A stretch of 64,000 nt of DNA from assembly GCF_002355595.1 (NCBI RefSeq), contig NZ_AP017422.1:4774001-4838000 (forward strand), written 5' to 3'. The notes under the pieces were generated by a model that was not told the origin of the DNA, did no database searches, and was given only the letters and a program-made list of their open reading frames with translations. Made by a program: the position numbers and the translations under genes. Source of the stretch: Filimonas lacunae (GTDB taxonomy: Bacteria; Bacteroidota; Bacteroidia; Chitinophagales; Chitinophagaceae). Of this stretch, positions 54,105-64,000 are shown one piece after another. Positions within the stretch are counted from its first letter, which is position 1. Each line of letters starts with the position of its first letter.

Positions 54105-57100
54105 TTATTTTAATAATTGTATATATCCTTTAAACACCTGCTGCCCTTGCGGCATGTTAATCTTCATCACATAGTAGTATACACCACCACTCAAACCTAT
54201 ACCCGCCCACGAGTTATCGTAGTTACGGGAATGATACACTTCATTACCCCAACGGTTAAAGATGATCAGATCTGTGCCGGTATACAGCTCGGAACCGCCG
54301 ATATAGAACGTATCGTTTTTACCATCTCCGTTGGGAGTAATTACGTTTGGAATGAGGAATTGCGTTACAATAGTGGCCGGTGTGCTTGATGCTATGTTAT
54401 TACTCATATCCGGATCACTTTCTTTCGCCGTTACAGTAGCGGTGTTGGTAAGCTTTCCTTTGCCCGAAACATGCACCCTGAAAGTAAGCAGCACTGTTTC
54501 ATCGGTGTTCACTGCATCTATTGTCCACACCAGCTGGCCGGTTACTGCATTATACGTTACCGTACCCTTCGATGCCACTATAGAATCGGCTCTGTCTATA
54601 TTAGAAGCCAACGCATCATTCACAATTACCTGTGTAGCATTGTCCGGACCATTATTAGTTACCGTTATCTGGAAGGTAGCATAAGCGTTCATATATATCG
54701 TGCCTTCCGTTACCAGTGTTTTGGTTATTTCCAGGTCGGCCGATGGCACTTTGATATAGTGAATCACTTTTGTACAAACGGCTCCCGTAGCCACATCCGT
54801 AACCTTCACTATAATATCACCGGTGTTCACATCTCCAGGTGAAGTAGTGCTGAAGTTTCCGTTATTGGCAGCCACTGCTGAGCTGGTAGTGCCATCCGGG
54901 TAAGTAACCGTTACAGTAGCTTTACCTACCGTAGTACCGGTAATCACCACTATTCCATACTTCTGTTTAACAGGTGCGTTTACCGTAAACACACCAATCA
55001 CCTCGGTAATAGTGGCAGATACGCCGCTGCTACAACCATTGGCATCTTTTACCGTAACCTTATAGGTGCCTGCCGGTAAACCGGAAATATCCTGGCTTAC
55101 AGCACCCGAAGTCCAGCTATAAGTATAAGGGGCAGTACCACCCGTAACTGTTACATCAACAGCACCGGTAGACTCTGAATGACATACTACGTTTGTATGC
55201 GTTTCACTAACGCTTAATACATCCGGCTGCTTCACAGTTACCTGCATGGCGGTAGTACAACCTCCTGCATTTTTAGCAGTAACCGTGTAAGTACCGGCTG
55301 CCAGCCCGCTAAACACATTACTTTGCTGATACGTTCCGGCATTGAGCGAGTAGCTCAACCCTGTTTCTGCAGTAACAACAGCTATTTTGCCATTATTGCT
55401 GCCATTACAGGTAAGCGACGTATCAGACAAAGTAAACACAGGGGCAACGGCTATACGGATGGTGAATTGTGCGCTATCTGTACATCCGGCGGTATTGGTA
55501 ACAGCATAATCAATAATAGCTGTTCCTTCACTTACGCCGTTCACGGTTCCACTGGCCAGTATGGCAGCAATTCCAGGGTTTCTGCTGCTCCACACACCAC
55601 CAGGCATGCTGTTGGTGAATACAGTGGAACTGTTTTTACATATATCAGCTGCACCGCTTATAGCTGGCACAACCGGTAAAGCATAGATGGTAACATAAGT
55701 GCTGGTAGTATCGCCGCACGTATTTGCATCACTGAAAGTATATATCACACGGTAAGTACCCGGCGTACTGCTTTTTACATCCACCGCACCGCTAACAGCA
55801 TGAAGGCTTAAACCGGTAGCAGATGCGTACGTTCCGCCTGTAGTACCCGTTTGTGTTACCCTGGCCGAATCAGCATATTTACTGCCGCAATATCCGGCAG
55901 AAGTGTAAGCAATGTGTGCTACCGGCAACGATTTAATGATAATATAAGAACTGGTGGTGTCGCTGCAACCGCCATTGGCATCATTAAAGGTATATAACAC
56001 CTGGTAAGTACCTGCTACGCTACTCTTCACATCTACTGAACCGCTGTTCGCATTCAGTGCTAAACCGGTAGAGGAAGTAAATGTTCCGCCGGTAGCCCCC
56101 GTTAATATCACCTTCGCACTATCTGCATCGAGCTTGTGGCAGTAGCTCAGGTTGCTATAAGAGAAACTGGCCACAGGTAATGGCTTAATTACTATATAAG
56201 TGCTGGTGGTATCGCTACAGCTTCCGTCACTGAATGTATACAACACACCGTAAGTTCCAGCGGTGCTGCTTTTTATATCCACAGCACCACTCGCTGCATT
56301 CAATGATAATCCGGTAGTAGAAGTATATATCCCACCGGCAACACCGGTTTGGGTAATCTTCGCACTATCCGCATCCAGCTTACGACAAAAATTCAACGCA
56401 CTATAAGAAATACCAGCCACAGGCAATGGCTTAATTACTATATAAGTACTGGTAGTATCACTACAACTTCCATCACTGAAGGTATATAACACACGGTAAG
56501 TACCAGCAGTACTACTTTTCACATCTACAGAACCACTCGCGGCATTCAACAACAGGCCGGTAGCTGAAGAATATACTCCACCAGCAACACCAACTTGGGT
56601 GATCCTCGCACTATCCGCATCCAGCTTACGGCAGAAATCTAATGCACTGTAAGAGATACTCGCAACAGGCAATGGTTTAATTACAATGTAAGTGCTGGTG
56701 GTATCGCTACAGCTACCATCACTGAAAGTATACAACACACGATAAGTGCCCGCAGTACTGCTCTTCACATCTACTGAACCGCTTGCTGCATTCAACGACA
56801 GGCCGGTAGCAGAAGCGTACACGCCACCAGTCACACCGGTTTGAGTAAGCTTCGCACTATCCGCATCCAGTGTACGACAGAAATTCAACGTACTATAAGA
56901 GATACCAGCTACGGGCAATGGCTTAATTACAATATAAGTGCTGGTAGTATCGCTACAACTTCCATCACTGAAAGTATACAGCACCTGGTAAGTGCCAGCT
57001 GTGCTGCTCTTCACATCTATTGAACCACTGGCCGCATTCAACGAAAGGCCGGCAGTAGAAGTGTACACGCCACCAGCTACACCAGTCTGAGTAATCTTCG

Positions 57101-60100
57101 CGCTATCTGCATTCAGCGTACGGCAGAAATTCAATGCACTATAAGAAATACCAGCCACAGGCAATGGCTTAATCACAATATAAGTACTGATAGTATCACT
57201 ACAATCTCCATCACTAAATGTATACAACACACGGTAAGTACCAACGGAACTACTTTTCACGTCTACTGAACCGCTTGCTGCATTCAACGACAAGCCAGCA
57301 GCAGAAGTATACACGCCCCCAGTCACACCGGTTTGAGTAAGCTTCGCACTATCCGCATCAAGCTTACGACAGAAATTCAACGCACTATAAGAAATACTAG
57401 CTACAGGTAATGGCTTAATTACTATATAAGTGCTGGTAGTATCGCTACAACTTCCATCGTTGAAAGTATACAACACACGGTAAGTACCGGCGGTACTGCC
57501 CTTCACATCTACTGAACCACTCGCTGCATTCAACGACAGGCCAGCTACTGAACTAAACGTTCCTCCAGTGATGCCCGTCACCGTAACATGTGCACTATCC
57601 GCATCAAGCTTACGACAGAAATTCAACGCACTATAAGAAATACCAGCTACAGGTAATGGCTTAATTACTATATAAGTGCTGGTGGTATCGCTACAACTTC
57701 CATCACTGAAAGTATACAGCACACGGTAAGTACCGGCTGTACTACTCTTCACATCTATTGAACCACTTGCCGCATTCAACGACAGGCCAGTAGCAGAAGA
57801 ATATACCCCACCAGCTACACCGGTTTGAGTAATCTTCGCGCTATCAGCATCCAGGGTACGGCAGAAATTCAACGCGCTATAAGAAATACCTGCAACAGGC
57901 AATGGCTTAATTACTATATAAGTACTGGTAGTATCGCTACAACTTCCATCACTGAAAGTATACAGCACACGATAAGTACCTGCTGTGCTACTCTTCACAT
58001 CTATTGAACCACTCGCCGCATTCAACGAAAGACCAGCTAATGAACTAAACGTCCCTCCAGTGGTACCCGTCACCGTAACCTGTGCACTATCCGCATCCAG
58101 CTTACGACAAAAATTCAACGCACTATAAGAAATACCAGCCACAGGCAATGGCTTAATTACTATATAAGTACTGGTAGTATCACTACAACTTCCATCACTG
58201 AAGGTATATAACACACGGTAAGTACCAGCAGTACTACTTTTCACATCTACAGAACCACTCGCGGCATTCAACAACAGGCCGGTAGCTGAAGAATATACTC
58301 CACCAGCAACACCAACTTGGGTGATCCTCGCACTATCCGCATCCAGCTTACGGCAGAAATCTAACGCACTGTAAGAGATACTCGCAACAGGCAATGATTT
58401 AATTACAATGTAGGTGCTGGTGGTATCGCTACAGCTGCCATCACTGAAAGTATACAACACACGATAAGTGCCCGCAATACTGCTCTTCACATCTACTGAA
58501 CCGCTTGCTGCATTCAACGATAGGCCGGTAGCAGAAGCGTACACGCCACCAGTCACACCGGTTTGAGTAAGCTTCGCACTATCCGCATCCAGTGTACGAC
58601 AGAAATTCAACGTGCTATAAGAGATACCAGCTACGGGCAATGGCTTAATTACAATATAAGTGCTGGTAGTATCGCTACAACTTCCATCACTGAAAGTATA
58701 CAGCACCTGGTAAGTGCCAGCTGTACTGCTCTTCACATCTATTGAACCACTGGCCGCATTCAACGAAAGGCCGGCAGTAGAAGTGTACACGCCACCAGCT
58801 ACACCAGTCTGAGTAATCTTCGCGCTATCTGCATTCAGCGTACGGCAGAAATTCAATGCACTATAAGAAATACCAGCCACAGGCAATGGCTTAATCACAA
58901 TATAAGTACTGATAGTATCACTACAATCTCCATCACTAAATGTATACAACACACGGTAAGTACCAACGGAACTACTTTTCACGTCTACTGAACCGCTTGC
59001 TGCATTCAACGACAAGCCAGCAGCAGAAGTATACACGCCCCCAGTCACACCGGTTTGAGTAAGCTTCGCACTATCCGCATCAAGCTTACGACAGAAATTC
59101 AACGCACTATAAGAAATACTAGCTACAGGTAATGGCTTAATTACTATATAAGTGCTGGTAGTATCGCTACAACTTCCATCGTTGAAAGTATACAACACAC
59201 GGTAAGTACCGGCGGTACTGCCCTTCACATCTACTGAACCACTCGCTGCATTCAACGACAGGCCAGCTACTGAACTAAACGTTCCTCCAGTGATGCCCGT
59301 CACCGTAACATGTGCACTATCCGCATCAAGCTTACGACAGAAATTCAACGCACTATAAGAAATACCAGCTACAGGTAATGGCTTAATTACTATATAAGTG
59401 CTGGTGGTATCGCTACAACTTCCATCACTGAAAGTATACAGCACACGGTAAGTACCGGCTGTACTACTCTTCACATCTATTGAACCACTTGCCGCATTCA
59501 ACGACAGGCCAGTAGCAGAAGAATATACCCCACCAGCTACACCGGTTTGAGTAATCTTCGCGCTATCAGCATCCAGCGTACGGCAGAAATTCAACGCGCT
59601 ATAAGAAATACCTGCCACAGGTAATGGCTTAATTACAATATAAGTACTGATAGTGTCACTACAATCTCCATCACTGAATGTATACAACACACGGTAAGTA
59701 CCAGCGGTGCTACTTTTCACGTCTACTGAACCACTGGCTCCATTCAACGACAACCCGGCAGTGGAAGTATATACCCCGCCAGCAACACCCGTTTGAGTGA
59801 TCTTCGCACTATCAGCATCCAGTGTACGGCAGAAGTTCGGTGCACTGTAAGAGATACCTGCAACAGGTAGCGACTTAATCACTATATAAGTACTGGTAGT
59901 ATCACTACAACTTCCATCGTTGAAAGTATACAGCACCTGGTAAGTGCCAGCTGTGCTGCTCTTCACATCTATTGAACCACTCGCCGCATTCAACGACAGA
60001 CCAGCTACAGAAGCGTACACGCCACCAGTTACACCGGTTTGAGTAATCTTCGCACTATCCGCATCAAGCGTACGGCAGAAATTCAATGCGCTATAAGAAA

Positions 60101-63100
60101 CGCCAGCCACAGGCAATGGCTTAATTACAATATAGGTACTGGTAGTATCACTACAGCTGCCATCACTGAAAGTATACAACACACGATAAGTGCCCGCAGT
60201 ACTGCTCTTCACATCTACTGAACCGCTTGCTGCATTCAACGACAGGCCGGTAGCAGAAGCGTACACGCCACCAGTCACACCGGTTTGAGTAAGCTTCGCA
60301 CTATCCGCATCCAGTGTACGACAGAAATTCAACGTGCTATAAGAGATACCAGCTACGGGCAATGGCTTAATTACAATATAAGTGCTGGTAGTATCGCTAC
60401 AACTTCCATCACTGAAAGTATACAGCACCTGGTAAGTGCCAGCTGTGCTGCTCTTCACATCTATTGAACCACTGGCCGCATTCAACGAAAGGCCGGCAGT
60501 AGAAGTGTACACGCCACCAGCTACACCAGTCTGAGTAATCTTCGCGCTATCTGCATTCAGCGTACGGCAGAAATTCAATGCACTATAAGAAATACCAGCC
60601 ACAGGCAATGGCTTAATCACAATATAAGTACTGATAGTATCACTACAATCTCCATCACTAAATGTATACAACACACGGTAAGTACCAACGGAACTACTTT
60701 TCACGTCTACTGAACCGCTTGCTGCATTTAACGACAAGCCAGCAGCAGAAGTATACACGCCCCCAGTCACACCGGTTTGAGTAAGCTTCGCACTATCTGC
60801 ATCCAGCTTACGGCAGAAATCTAACGCACTGTAAGCTATATGCGCCACAGGCAATGGCTTAATTACTATATAAGTGCTGGTAGTATCGCTGCAGCTGCCA
60901 TCACTGAAAGTATACAACACACGGTAAGTACCGGCAGTACTACCCTTCACATCTACTGAACCACTCGCCGCATTCAACGACAGGCCAGTAGTAGAAGAAT
61001 ATACCCCACCAGCTACACCGGTTTGGGTAATTTTCGAACTATCTGCATCCAGTGTACGGCAGAAATTCAACGCGCTATAAGAAATACCTGCAACAGGTAA
61101 TGGTTGAATTACAATATAAGTGCTGGTGGTATCACTACAACTTCCATCACTGAAAGTATACAGCACACGATAAGCGCCTGCTGTGCTGCTCTTCACATCT
61201 ATTGAACCACTTGCCGCATTCAACGACAGGCCAGTAGCAGAAGAATATACCCCACCAGCTACACCGGTTTGAGTAATCTTCGCGCTATCAGCATCCAGGG
61301 TACGGCAAAAATTCAACGCGCTATAAGAAATACCTGCAACAGGCAATGGCTTAATTACTATATAAGTACTGGTAGTATCACTACAACTTCCATCACTGAA
61401 AGTATACAGCACACGATAAGTACCTGCTGTGCTACTCTTCACATCTATTGAACCACTCGCCGCATTCAACGAAAGACCAGCTAATGAACTAAACGTCCCT
61501 CCAGTGGTACCCGTCACCGTAACCTGTGCACTATCCGCATCCAGCTTACGACAAAAATTCAACGCACTATAAGAAATACCAGCCACAGGCAATGGCTTAA
61601 TTACTATATAAGTGCTGATAGTATCGCTACAGCTGCCATCACTAAAGGTATACAACACACGATAAGTTCCGGAAGTGCTGCTCTTCACATCCACAGAACC
61701 ACTCACCGTATTCAATGATAATCCGGCAGCAGAAGTGTACAAGCCACCAGAAACACCGGTTTGTGTAATCTTCGCACTATCCGCATCCAGCTTACGGCAG
61801 AAATCTAATGCACTGTAAGAGATACTCGCAACAGGCAATGATTTAATTACAATGTAGGTGCTGGTGGTATCGCTACAGCTACCATCACTGAAAGTATACA
61901 ACACACGATAAGTGCCCGCAGTACTGCTCTTCACATCTACTGAACCGCTTGCCGCATTCAACGACAGGCCGGTAGCAGAAGCGTACACGCCACCAGTCAC
62001 ACCGGTTTGAGTAAGCTTCGCACTATCCGCATCCAGTGTACGACAGAAATTCAACGTACTATAAGAGATACCAGCTACGGGCAATGGCTTAATTACAATA
62101 TAAGTACTGGCAGTATCGCTACAACTTCCATCACTGAAAGTATACAGCACCTGGTAAGTGCCAGCTGCACTGCTCTTCACATCTATTGAACCACTGGCCG
62201 CATTCAACGAAAGGCCGGCAGTAGAAGTGTACACGCCACCAGCTACACCAGTCTGAGTAATCTTCGCGCTATCTGCATTCAGCGTACGGCAGAAATTCAA
62301 TGCACTATAAGAAATACCAGCCACAGGCAATGGCTTAATCACAATATAAGTACTGATAGTATCACTACAATCTCCATCACTAAATGTATACAACACACGG
62401 TAAGTACCAACGGAACTACTTTTCACGTCTACTGAACCGCTTGCTGCATTCAACGACAAGCCAGCAGCAGAAGTATACACGCCCCCAGTCACACCGGTTT
62501 GAGTAAGCTTCGCACTATCTGCATCCAGCTTACGGCAGAAATCTAATGCACTGTAAGCTATATGAGCCACAGGCAATGGCTTAATTACAATATAGGTGCT
62601 GGTGGTATCGCTGCAGCTGCCATCACTGAAAGTATACAACACACGATAAGTGCCAGCAGTACTACCCTTCACATCTACTGAACCACTCGCCGCATTCAAC
62701 GACAGGCCAGCTACTGAACTAAACGTTCCTCCAGTGATGCCCGTCACCGTAACGTGTGCACTATCCGCATCCAGCTTACGACAAAAATTCAACGCACTAT
62801 AAGAAATACCTGCAACAGGTAATGGTTGAATTACAATATAAGTGCTGGTAGTATCGCTACAACTTCCATCGCTGAAAGCATACAGCACACGGTAAGTACC
62901 GGCTGTGCTGCTCTTCACATCTATTGAACCACTTGCCGCATTCAACGACAGGCCAGTAGCAGAAGAATATACCCCACCAGCTACACCGGTTTGAGTAATC
63001 CTCGCGCTATCAGCATCCAGGGTACGGCAAAAATTCAACGCGCTATAATAAATACCTGCAACAGGCAATGGCTTAATTACTATATAAGTACTGGTAGTAT

Positions 63101-64000
63101 CACTACAACTTCCATCACTGAAAGTATACAGCACACGATAAGTACCTGCTGTGCTACTCTTCACATCTATTGAACCACTCGCCGCATTCAACGAAAGACC
63201 AGCTAATGAACTAAACGTCCCTCCAGTGGTACCCGTCACCGTAACATGTGCACTATCCGCATCCAGCTTACGACAAAAATTCAACGCACTATAAGAAATA
63301 CCAGCCACAGGCAATGGCTTAATTACTATATAAGTGCTGATAGTATCGCTACAGCTGCCATCACTGAAGGTATACAACACACGATAAGTTCCGGAAGTGC
63401 TGCTCTTCACATCCACAGAACCACTCACGGTATTCAATGATAATCCGGCAGCAGAAGTGTACAAGCCACCAGAAACACCGGTTTGTGTAATCTTCGCACT
63501 ATCCGCATCCAGCTTACGGCAGAAATCTAATGCACTGTAAGAGATACTCGCAACAGGCAATGGTTTAATTACAATGTAAGTGCTGGTGGTATCGCTACAG
63601 CTACCATCACTGAAAGTATACAACACACGATAAGTGCCCGCAGTACTGCTCTTCACATCTACTGAACCGCTTGCTGCATTCAACGACAGGCTAGCAGCAG
63701 AAGCGTACACACCACCAGTCACACCGGTTTGAGTAAGCTTCGCACTATCCGCATCCAGCTTACGGCAGAAATCTAACGCACTGTAAGCTATATGAGCCAC
63801 AGGCAACGGTTTAATTACGATATACGTGCTGGTAGTATCGCTGCAGCTGCCATCACTGAAAGAATACAGCACCTGGTAAGTGCCAGCTGTACTGCTCTTC
63901 ACATCTATTGAACCACTGGCCGCATTCAACGAAAGGCCGGCAGTAGAAGTGTACACGCCACCAGCTACACCAGTCTGAGTAATCTTCGCGCTATCCGCAT
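54105..64000 (-). CDS. giant T9SS-secreted repeat adhesin, N-terminal part outside window
   Basis: At least 3,298 residues are read without a stop to the window edge; the N-terminus lies beyond 64000 (the apparent start at 63956 is an internal GTG within a repeat). From the N-terminal side: about 32 near-identical 82-residue repeats (56170-64000), two diverged repeats (55680-56170), a Big2-like domain (about 55445-55680), SprB-type repeats (about 55000-55445; LSYSLNAGTYQQSNVFSGLA), an Ig-like segment, a DUF11 domain (about 54361-54750; ATFQITVTNNGPDNATQVIV) and a gliding-motility-type T9SS C-terminal domain (FLIPNVITPNGDGKNDTFYI, IIFNRWGNEVYHS). It should be exported by T9SS and displayed on the surface as a long fibre for adhesion or gliding. 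The PorP/SprF gene follows. Confidence 0.93.
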   Translation of the reverse strand, partial: ADSAKITQTGVAGGVYTSTAGLSLNAASGSIDVKSSTAGTYQVLYSFSDGSCSDTTSTYIVIKPLPVAHIAYSALDFCRKLDADSAKLTQTGVTGGVYASAASLSLNAASGSVDVKSSTAGTYRVLYTFSDGSCSDTTSTYIVIKPLPVASISYSALDFCRKLDADSAKITQTGVSGGLYTSAAGLSLNTVSGSVDVKSSTSGTYRVLYTFSDGSCSDTISTYIVIKPLPVAGISYSALNFCRKLDADSAHVTVTGTTGGTFSSLAGLSLNAASGSIDVKSSTAGTYRVLYTFSDGSCSDTTSTYIVIKPLPVAGIYYSALNFCRTLDADSARITQTGVAGGVYSSATGLSLNAASGSIDVKSSTAGTYRVLYAFSDGSCSDTTSTYIVIQPLPVAGISYSALNFCRKLDADSAHVTVTGITGGTFSSVAGLSLNAASGSVDVKGSTAGTYRVLYTFSDGSCSDTTSTYIVIKPLPVAHIAYSALDFCRKLDADSAKLTQTGVTGGVYTSAAGLSLNAASGSVDVKSSSVGTYRVLYTFSDGDCSDTISTYIVIKPLPVAGISYSALNFCRTLNADSAKITQTGVAGGVYTSTAGLSLNAASGSIDVKSSAAGTYQVLYTFSDGSCSDTASTYIVIKPLPVAGISYSTLNFCRTLDADSAKLTQTGVTGGVYASATGLSLNAASGSVDVKSSTAGTYRVLYTFSDGSCSDTTSTYIVIKSLPVASISYSALDFCRKLDADSAKITQTGVSGGLYTSAAGLSLNTVSGSVDVKSSTSGTYRVLYTFSDGSCSDTISTYIVIKPLPVAGISYSALNFCRKLDADSAQVTVTGTTGGTFSSLAGLSLNAASGSIDVKSSTAGTYRVLYTFSDGSCSDTTSTYIVIKPLPVAGISYSALNFCRTLDADSAKITQTGVAGGVYSSATGLSLNAASGSIDVKSSTAGAYRVLYTFSDGSCSDTTSTYIVIQPLPVAGISYSALNFCRTLDADSSKITQTGVAGGVYSSTTGLSLNAASGSVDVKGSTAGTYRVLYTFSDGSCSDTTSTYIVIKPLPVAHIAYSALDFCRKLDADSAKLTQTGVTGGVYTSAAGLSLNAASGSVDVKSSSVGTYRVLYTFSDGDCSDTISTYIVIKPLPVAGISYSALNFCRTLNADSAKITQTGVAGGVYTSTAGLSLNAASGSIDVKSSTAGTYQVLYTFSDGSCSDTTSTYIVIKPLPVAGISYSTLNFCRTLDADSAKLTQTGVTGGVYASATGLSLNAASGSVDVKSSTAGTYRVLYTFSDGSCSDTTSTYIVIKPLPVAGVSYSALNFCRTLDADSAKITQTGVTGGVYASVAGLSLNAASGSIDVKSSTAGTYQVLYTFNDGSCSDTTSTYIVIKSLPVAGISYSAPNFCRTLDADSAKITQTGVAGGVYTSTAGLSLNGASGSVDVKSSTAGTYRVLYTFSDGDCSDTISTYIVIKPLPVAGISYSALNFCRTLDADSAKITQTGVAGGVYSSATGLSLNAASGSIDVKSSTAGTYRVLYTFSDGSCSDTTSTYIVIKPLPVAGISYSALNFCRKLDADSAHVTVTGITGGTFSSVAGLSLNAASGSVDVKGSTAGTYRVLYTFNDGSCSDTTSTYIVIKPLPVASISYSALNFCRKLDADSAKLTQTGVTGGVYTSAAGLSLNAASGSVDVKSSSVGTYRVLYTFSDGDCSDTISTYIVIKPLPVAGISYSALNFCRTLNADSAKITQTGVAGGVYTSTAGLSLNAASGSIDVKSSTAGTYQVLYTFSDGSCSDTTSTYIVIKPLPVAGISYSTLNFCRTLDADSAKLTQTGVTGGVYASATGLSLNAASGSVDVKSSIAGTYRVLYTFSDGSCSDTTSTYIVIKSLPVASISYSALDFCRKLDADSARITQVGVAGGVYSSATGLLLNAASGSVDVKSSTAGTYRVLYTFSDGSCSDTTSTYIVIKPLPVAGISYSALNFCRKLDADSAQVTVTGTTGGTFSSLAGLSLNAASGSIDVKSSTAGTYRVLYTFSDGSCSDTTSTYIVIKPLPVAGISYSALNFCRTLDADSAKITQTGVAGGVYSSATGLSLNAASGSIDVKSSTAGTYRVLYTFSDGSCSDTTSTYIVIKPLPVAGISYSALNFCRKLDADSAHVTVTGITGGTFSSVAGLSLNAASGSVDVKGSTAGTYRVLYTFNDGSCSDTTSTYIVIKPLPVASISYSALNFCRKLDADSAKLTQTGVTGGVYTSAAGLSLNAASGSVDVKSSSVGTYRVLYTFSDGDCSDTISTYIVIKPLPVAGISYSALNFCRTLNADSAKITQTGVAGGVYTSTAGLSLNAASGSIDVKSSTAGTYQVLYTFSDGSCSDTTSTYIVIKPLPVAGISYSTLNFCRTLDADSAKLTQTGVTGGVYASATGLSLNAASGSVDVKSSTAGTYRVLYTFSDGSCSDTTSTYIVIKPLPVASISYSALDFCRKLDADSARITQVGVAGGVYSSATGLLLNAASGSVDVKSSTAGTYRVLYTFSDGSCSDTTSTYIVIKPLPVAGISYSALNFCRKLDADSAKITQTGVAGGIYTSTTGLSLNAASGAVDIKSSTAGTYGVLYTFSDGSCSDTTSTYIVIKPLPVASFSYSNLSYCHKLDADSAKVILTGATGGTFTSSTGLALNANSGSVDVKSSVAGTYQVLYTFNDANGGCSDTTSSYIIIKSLPVAHIAYTSAGYCGSKYADSARVTQTGTTGGTYASATGLSLHAVSGAVDVKSSTPGTYRVIYTFSDANTCGDTTSTYVTIYALPVVPAISGAADICKNSSTVFTNSMPGGVWSSRNPGIAAILASGTVNGVSEGTAIIDYAVTNTAGCTDSAQFTIRIAVAPVFTLSDTSLTCNGSNNGKIAVVTAETGLSYSLNAGTYQQSNVFSGLAAGTYTVTAKNAGGCTTAMQVTVKQPDVLSVSETHTNVVCHSESTGAVDVTVTGGTAPYTYSWTSGAVSQDISGLPAGTYKVTVKDANGCSSGVSATITEVIGVFTVNAPVKQKYGIVVITGTTVGKATVTVTYPDGTTSSAVAANNGNFSTTSPGDVNTGDIIVKVTDVATGAVCTKVIHYIKVPSADLEITKTLVTEGTIYMNAYATFQITVTNNGPDNATQVIVNDALASNIDRADSIVASKGTVTYNAVTGQLVWTIDAVNTDETVLLTFRVHVSGKGKLTNTATVTAKESDPDMSNNIASSTPATIVTQFLIPNVITPNGDGKNDTFYIGGSELYTGTDLIIFNRWGNEVYHSRNYDNSWAGIGLSGGVYYYVMKINMPQGQQVFKGYIQLLK
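56170..64000 (-). repeat. tandem 246-bp coding repeats (82 residues each)
   Basis: About 31 full units and one partial unit of 246 bp keep the reading frame. A typical unit includes FCRTLDADSAKITQTGV, GLSLNAASGS, DVKSSTAGTYRVLYTFSDGS and STYIVIKPLPVAGISYSAL. Each has two Cys (NFC and GSC) that could form a disulfide in an Ig-like beta-sandwich. Variation between units falls into a few discrete variant blocks (for example QVTVTGTTGGTFSSLAG against KITQTGVAGGVYSSATG), as expected from exchange among copies. The array continues beyond the window. Confidence 0.95.
57121..64000 (-). repeat. seven-unit higher-order repeat, period 1,722 bp
   Basis: The same junction sequence (CGGCAGAAATTCAATGCACT) occurs at 57121, 58843, 60565 and 62287, exactly 1,722 bp (7 x 246) apart; the next is due at 64009. 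Over 57121-57855 I read no difference from 58843-59577 until one base near 57858. Individual units in some seven-unit blocks are replaced by other variants, for example the unit near 57900 matches the one 3,444 bp away near 61342 but not the one at 59622. Confidence 0.9.

Noticed and set aside
56841-63440. Repeated plus-strand ORFs of about 60 residues at 246-bp multiples
   Set aside because: They are antisense shadows of the adhesin repeats: each depends on the same repeat sequence, has no start signals of its own, and comes and goes with single base changes between units.
56170-64000. Regular repeats as a possible CRISPR array
   Set aside because: The 246-bp units are continuous coding sequence with no unique spacers and no cas genes nearby.

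Overview
The window is chromosomal DNA from a Bacteroidota bacterium, most likely of the family Chitinophagaceae (Chitinophaga/Niastella/Filimonas type). The evidence is a SusC/SusD pair with ECF sigma and FecR partners, a type IX secretion (T9SS) adhesin with a gliding-motility-type C-terminal domain and a PorP/SprF partner, promoters with the Bacteroidota -7 element TAnnTTTG, almost no Shine-Dalgarno sequences, and the long-N-terminus form of IspH. No rRNA, tRNA, phage, insertion sequence or CRISPR array was seen. Genus and species cannot be fixed from the sequence alone.

Layout. 1-2.1 kb: the end of an ECF sigma/FecR pair (FecR cut by the window edge) and two small Cys-rich proteins. 2.2-6.6 kb: radical SAM protein, TSUP permease, TonB-like protein and FolC. 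6.7-16.3 kb: one co-directional uptake locus, ECF sigma - FecR - SusC with an STN signalling domain - SusD - HExxH lipoprotein - DUF4302 lipoprotein. 16.4-34 kb: mostly housekeeping genes (glgB, uup-type ABC-F, ispH, cmk, lolA, ftsK, rnz, dapA, accA), an M28 peptidase and an esterase, plus a small redox-type module of an Rrf2 regulator and an NAD(P)-binding protein. 34.2-38 kb: lipoprotein - ackA - phosphoketolase, a pair that converts sugar phosphates to acetate and ATP. 38-40.3 kb: a winged-helix-like tail-anchored protein, a CLC channel, and a 386-bp gene-free stretch that holds a probable small RNA on the minus strand.

40.3-50.9 kb is the most system-like part. A tight minus-strand operon runs receiver protein - membrane-anchored HEAT protein - processive GT2 synthase - TPR/YaiO outer-membrane barrel - DUF4838 secreted protein. 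It looks like a synthase-dependent exopolysaccharide export machine of PGA/NGR type. Signalling genes lie on both sides: a PAS histidine kinase, a second receiver protein, a 90-residue stand-alone HisKA (phospho-acceptor) protein without ATPase domain, and a LuxR-type response regulator. I infer that phosphorelay signalling controls this glycan machine.

51-64 kb: fabV, pepE, a PorP/SprF protein and the 3' 9.9 kb of a giant T9SS-secreted adhesin gene. Its 246-bp (82-residue) repeats are arranged in a seven-unit higher-order repeat of exactly 1,722 bp, seen in register four times and continuing past the window edge.

Coding starts were adjusted where the longest frame ran through a promoter, terminator or neighbouring gene. 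All family names rest on motif recognition by eye; no database search was possible.
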